DNA of 64,000 nucleotides from NCBI GenBank assembly GCA_028015205.1, contig CM051515.1:10372001-10436000 (forward strand). Direction: 5' to 3'. The notes under the pieces were generated by a model, which had not been told where the DNA came from, did not search any database, and worked only from the letters and a program-made list of their open reading frames with translations. The number at the start of each line of letters is the position of its first letter. Within the stretch, counting starts at the first letter, position 1. This document shows positions 60,721 through 64,000 of the stretch, piece after piece. Position numbers and translations under genes: made by a program. Origin of the DNA: Mytilisepta virgata (taxonomy: Eukaryota > Mollusca > Bivalvia > Mytilida > Mytilidae).

Positions 60721-61871
60721 TCGGTAATTATCGGCAAACTTCGGAAACGTCAATATAACGAACTTATTTTAATAGACTGCATATAAGCAAGAGAGTGTGT
60801 TTCAACTTGAGAAAAATATATATACAAAATTCCAGTTTTAAATTTTTTGGTTCAGCCATTCACGGTTAAAAAGAGATACACTTTTCGTTCATGATCTATT
60901 ATGGTCGGGATACCTTAAATGTACAGAATGGTAATAAAGTCATGAGTTTTTGTCATCAAGAAAACAGTTGCCGTAGTCGTGAGGCACAATAATTGAGTCA
61001 AGAAAAGCACAAATAACCAAATACACCATATAACGTTTATTCAATGCCTATACGATTTGAGATATTATGCATAACAGTGAAAGTTAATAATGCCACATTT
61101 CACAGATGCAAATGATTGTGATTTCAACAGTTGAAACACACTGTCACAAGGAAAAGAAATACACTTCCAGAATATCATATTCTCGTTTGCTTTCTCGCGA
61201 AAGATATTATTACCGGTGTTCAATGTTAGATCATCTATGAATAGAAATAAACTTTCAAATTTGTAAATTAATTGTGAAAAAATAATTGTTTTTTAATTTT
61301 ATGTTTAATCCCGTTTTATTACTTGTGGACTGGATCCCTGATTTTCATCCGTCCAATTGCCTTATTTGTAATATCAACAATGTACTTTACATAAATTTCG
61401 GTTATAAAATGAATCATTTTAGTGTTCTGACAGTAATAATTGTGGATTTTTAACCTGTTGTTCAACATTTTTTGTCATTGTTATGATATACCACATTGAG
61501 ATATAATTTATGAAAATATAGAAATAAAGTGGTGCCAACGAAGTGATTGTTTTGTTTTAGTATATATACCAAAAACAATTAAAAAAAAGAAGACAAAAGC
61601 ATTCATTATTTCTATGGTGATATCGCTCTTCTCTACAGACAGGTTCCTGAAAATATGACAACATCATCAAATCCATTTTTGTGCACCCTTCTCTAGAAGC
61701 ACTTCATTTGAAAGGGAACGTATGGCTCTTTTAAAAACAGGAAATAACATTTTTTAAAATTACATTGTGATGTTATTCACTACCGACAAAATGAAAGATA
61801 GGTACAAATAAATACTAGATTAATCTATACAAAAATAAATAACCAGATTTACAATTTCTATTTGGTCTGAG

Positions 61872-62007
61872 AAAAATGACGTCAGCTGGGGATAATATCT
61901 TAGATTCATTGTACAGACTGCACCTGCTTTTGAAGCCGACGTTACAGCAGCCACCATTCGAAGTAGTGCTGACAGATCCATTAGAGGTGGTAATGTAATA
62001 TTGCCTT
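61872..62007 (+). pseudogene. Frameshifted homologue of the 38.5 kb exon
   Basis: After TTTGGTCTGAG comes AAAAATGACGTCAGCTGGGG. The frame from ATG (MTSAGDNILDS) must shift to reach VQTAPAFEADVTAATIRSSA, which matches VQTGPAFEADV at 38.5 kb. The segment between ATG and GTACAG is 35 nt here versus 30 nt there. It ends at CCTT/GTAAGT in the same phase. Either a pseudo-exon or a different start. Confidence 0.5.
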
Positions 62008-62933
62008 GTAAGTATTTTGTCGTCAACAAAGTAAGAAAGAAAACAATGTTTTAGTTTATCTTAATGAATCAGATTTTCAAATATGGTAAGCATGAAGAGA
62101 ATATCTCTTTATTTGAAGATCGTCATATCTCCCACTTTTACGTTCATCAGTTATTTTTCAAATGTAGATCGAACCCTTATACTTATTTAAATGTATTTCA
62201 GTACAAATCAGCACTCATAGTAAAACAACAGAGAGAAACAGTACTCAAATTACAGCCAGCATGGATTAAGTATTAACAATGTTATTACAATAAGATTGAA
62301 AAGGAAAATGGATCAATTTAATGGCAAACTAATGCTATACTGAAATGTAATAAAAGCGTTTCTATTGCTGGTTTTTTATTTTTGTACTACTGTGTGTGCA
62401 CTAAGTTACGGCTTTTTCAAAATTTGAGTACCTTAATCAAGTTAAATGGTCTTATTACGTGGTCGGTTGATGCAATTAGATAAGTGGTCACTAAAAAAAA
62501 AGGAAACCTACTTTGTTCAAGCATATTTTAGGAATTTTCAATACAACAGAGATGTCTCTGTCAATGAGCATTTATTAAAGTAAGTTTTACATCCCAGGTT
62601 TGCATCAAATACGCACAAATTGTATAAAAAGAGATTAAAAATAATGGCTATACGAATATCAGGATTTGTCTGAATTAATTATTTTAACTTTTTTCTTAGT
62701 TTTTTTATTTAACATGTATTTAATGGAAATTCCCTAATCATATTTGAGATGAAAATATAACCTTTACAATCAATTGTAAAATTTGTACAATTTCTTGCAC
62801 GACTCAACAAGATTTAATATTAACCAACAAAACATTTAGACTTTCAAAATGACGACTCTTGTGCCAAATTAAGTGGTTTTATTTTTCAGGTATTGTTACA
62901 CTTGGTTGAACGTGTAAATCACCAAAACAATCG

Positions 62934-63030
62934 TGTTACGTTAGAAACGTGTGTGTAACGTATGGATCGAGTACGTGTAACGTGTGAATCGTGTGCGTGC
63001 AACTTGCGAATCGTATACGTATGGATTGCG
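62934..63030. repeat. 22-bp CpG-rich minisatellite
   Basis: Units GTAACGTATGGATCGAGTAC, GTAACGTGTGAATCGTGTGC and GCAACTTGCGAATCGTATAC (each plus GT) are consecutive; diverged units flank. Unusually CpG-rich for this window. Confidence 0.8.
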
Positions 63031-63190
63031 TGTGGTAAGAAACTTGCGATTGAATCTTGTAATGTGTATGAGATTTCATTGGTTAAGACAGATATTAAAA
63101 CGTGTGATTTCAAATCAGAGCATATTATATAAAATAATATCTTAAATTATTCTTTAAATCTTGCGAAGTTTTTTTTACAAATATTTTACA

Positions 63191-64000
63191 AATACATAAG
63201 AAATCTGACATAGTTAAATATTTTTTTTAGATAAAGTCAAGTATACATGTATTTACTGAAAATATAACTTATTAGCACCGATACCTAGATCCTGGTAAAA
63301 TCTATTTTAAACGCTGGTCAGTATGTTAAAAAGCCGAAACACTTTGACCACTAACTAGCTATGGTTAAATGGTAGAGTGCATTTTCTTTTGAATTAGATC
63401 TTATTAGATTTCACGTTTTCCTGGATAGGACATCATGATGGACTATTTCCATTTTCAAATATGATTGAGGTTATTGATTCTAGTTTCGCATAAATCTTGC
63501 CAAGTTTTTTTTTACAAATATTTTATAATTTATATCTTCAAAGTACATCTTTTACATATTAAGTAATGTTTGGTTATTATGTTCCCAGGCGGTTTATTTC
63601 CCTGACGACTACTTGGCTAAAACAACATCTAATTAGACAAGGGGGTAAGAGGTCCTATGAAGAGAAAATGTCTATTTACTTGTAAATTTACCTGAAACGA
63701 GCTTTCTGATTGTCGAAAGGAATACATAAGAAATCTGACATAGTTAAATATTTTTTTAGATAAAGTCAAGTATACATGTATTTATTGAAAATATAACTTA
63801 TTAGCAACAATACCTAGATCCTGGTAAAATCTATTTTAAACGCTGGTCAGTATGTTAAAAAGCCGAAACACTTTGACCACTAACTAGCTATGGTTAAATG
63901 GTAGAGTGCATTTTATTTTGAATTAGATCTTATTAGATTTCACGTTTTCCTGGATAGGACATCATGATGGACTATTTCCATTTTCAAATATGATTGAGGT
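63191..64000. repeat. Large direct repeat, about 530-bp period, cut by window end
   Basis: 63191-63473 and 63721-64000 are nearly identical (a 1-nt T-run change and a handful of substitutions, such as ACCG/ACAA). A shorter repeat CTTGCGAAGTTTTTTTTACAAATATTTTA (63155 and 63495) adds substructure. Confidence 0.92.

Overview
The window is eukaryotic: AT-rich, intron-bearing, dominated by mobile elements, with no operons, rRNA genes, tRNA genes or CRISPR arrays. Repeat content points to a bivalve mollusc, most likely a mussel of the Mytilus group. The clues are a 43.3-44.0 kb repeat that I recognise as common in Mytilus, tRNA-headed SINEs ending in a GGACGTTAA-type tail, hammerhead-ribozyme repeats, and the 'ACGGACGGACGAC...GCTCACC' repeat. 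The species is inferred; no search was run.

The one gene I could reconstruct with confidence is on the minus strand. It is a five-exon C-type lectin-domain gene (33462 down to about 19404). The exons are short and AG/GT-bounded, all four junction phases agree, and together they encode a signal peptide and one CTLD with the canonical cysteine pattern. Its introns hold a SINE of each type, reverse-transcriptase fragments, a palindromic EcoRI-motif array just beyond its 3' end, and a roughly 4 kb nested inverted repeat. Retroelement sequence starts about 14 bp upstream of its ATG.

Isolated exon-like frames occur elsewhere. They include 1.2 kb (-), 3.5 kb (-), 6.1 kb (-), 7.8 kb (-), 9.8 kb (+), 11.2/13.0 kb (+), 38.5 kb (-) with a frameshifted homologue at 61.9 kb (+), 47.6 kb (+), and 52.5 kb (+, galaxin-like). 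I do not know the genes most of these belong to.

Layout: 0-10 kb scattered exons, hammerhead repeat, 150-bp tandem array, transfer-type repeat; 10-15 kb exon pair, 120-bp array, hAT-like MITE, 51-bp repeats; 17-19.2 kb tandem arrays including the palindromic array; 19.4-33.5 kb CTLD gene; 33.5-41 kb retroelement debris, two SINEs, conserved exon; 41-46 kb 33-bp minisatellite, Mytilus-type repeat, RT fragment, LINE 3' end; 46.8-49.9 kb a 1.2-1.3 kb segmental duplication; 50-56.6 kb RT ends, intact hammerhead, galaxin-like exon, LINE 3' end, RT fragment; 57-64 kb tandem arrays and a terminal 530-bp-period duplication.

The mobile fraction looks like an interacting community. A LINE shares its 3' tail with a tRNA-derived SINE family. 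A Penelope-like RT family has left about ten fragments. Two hammerhead-ribozyme subfamilies show compensatory stem changes, with one copy (51.3 kb) that looks fully intact.
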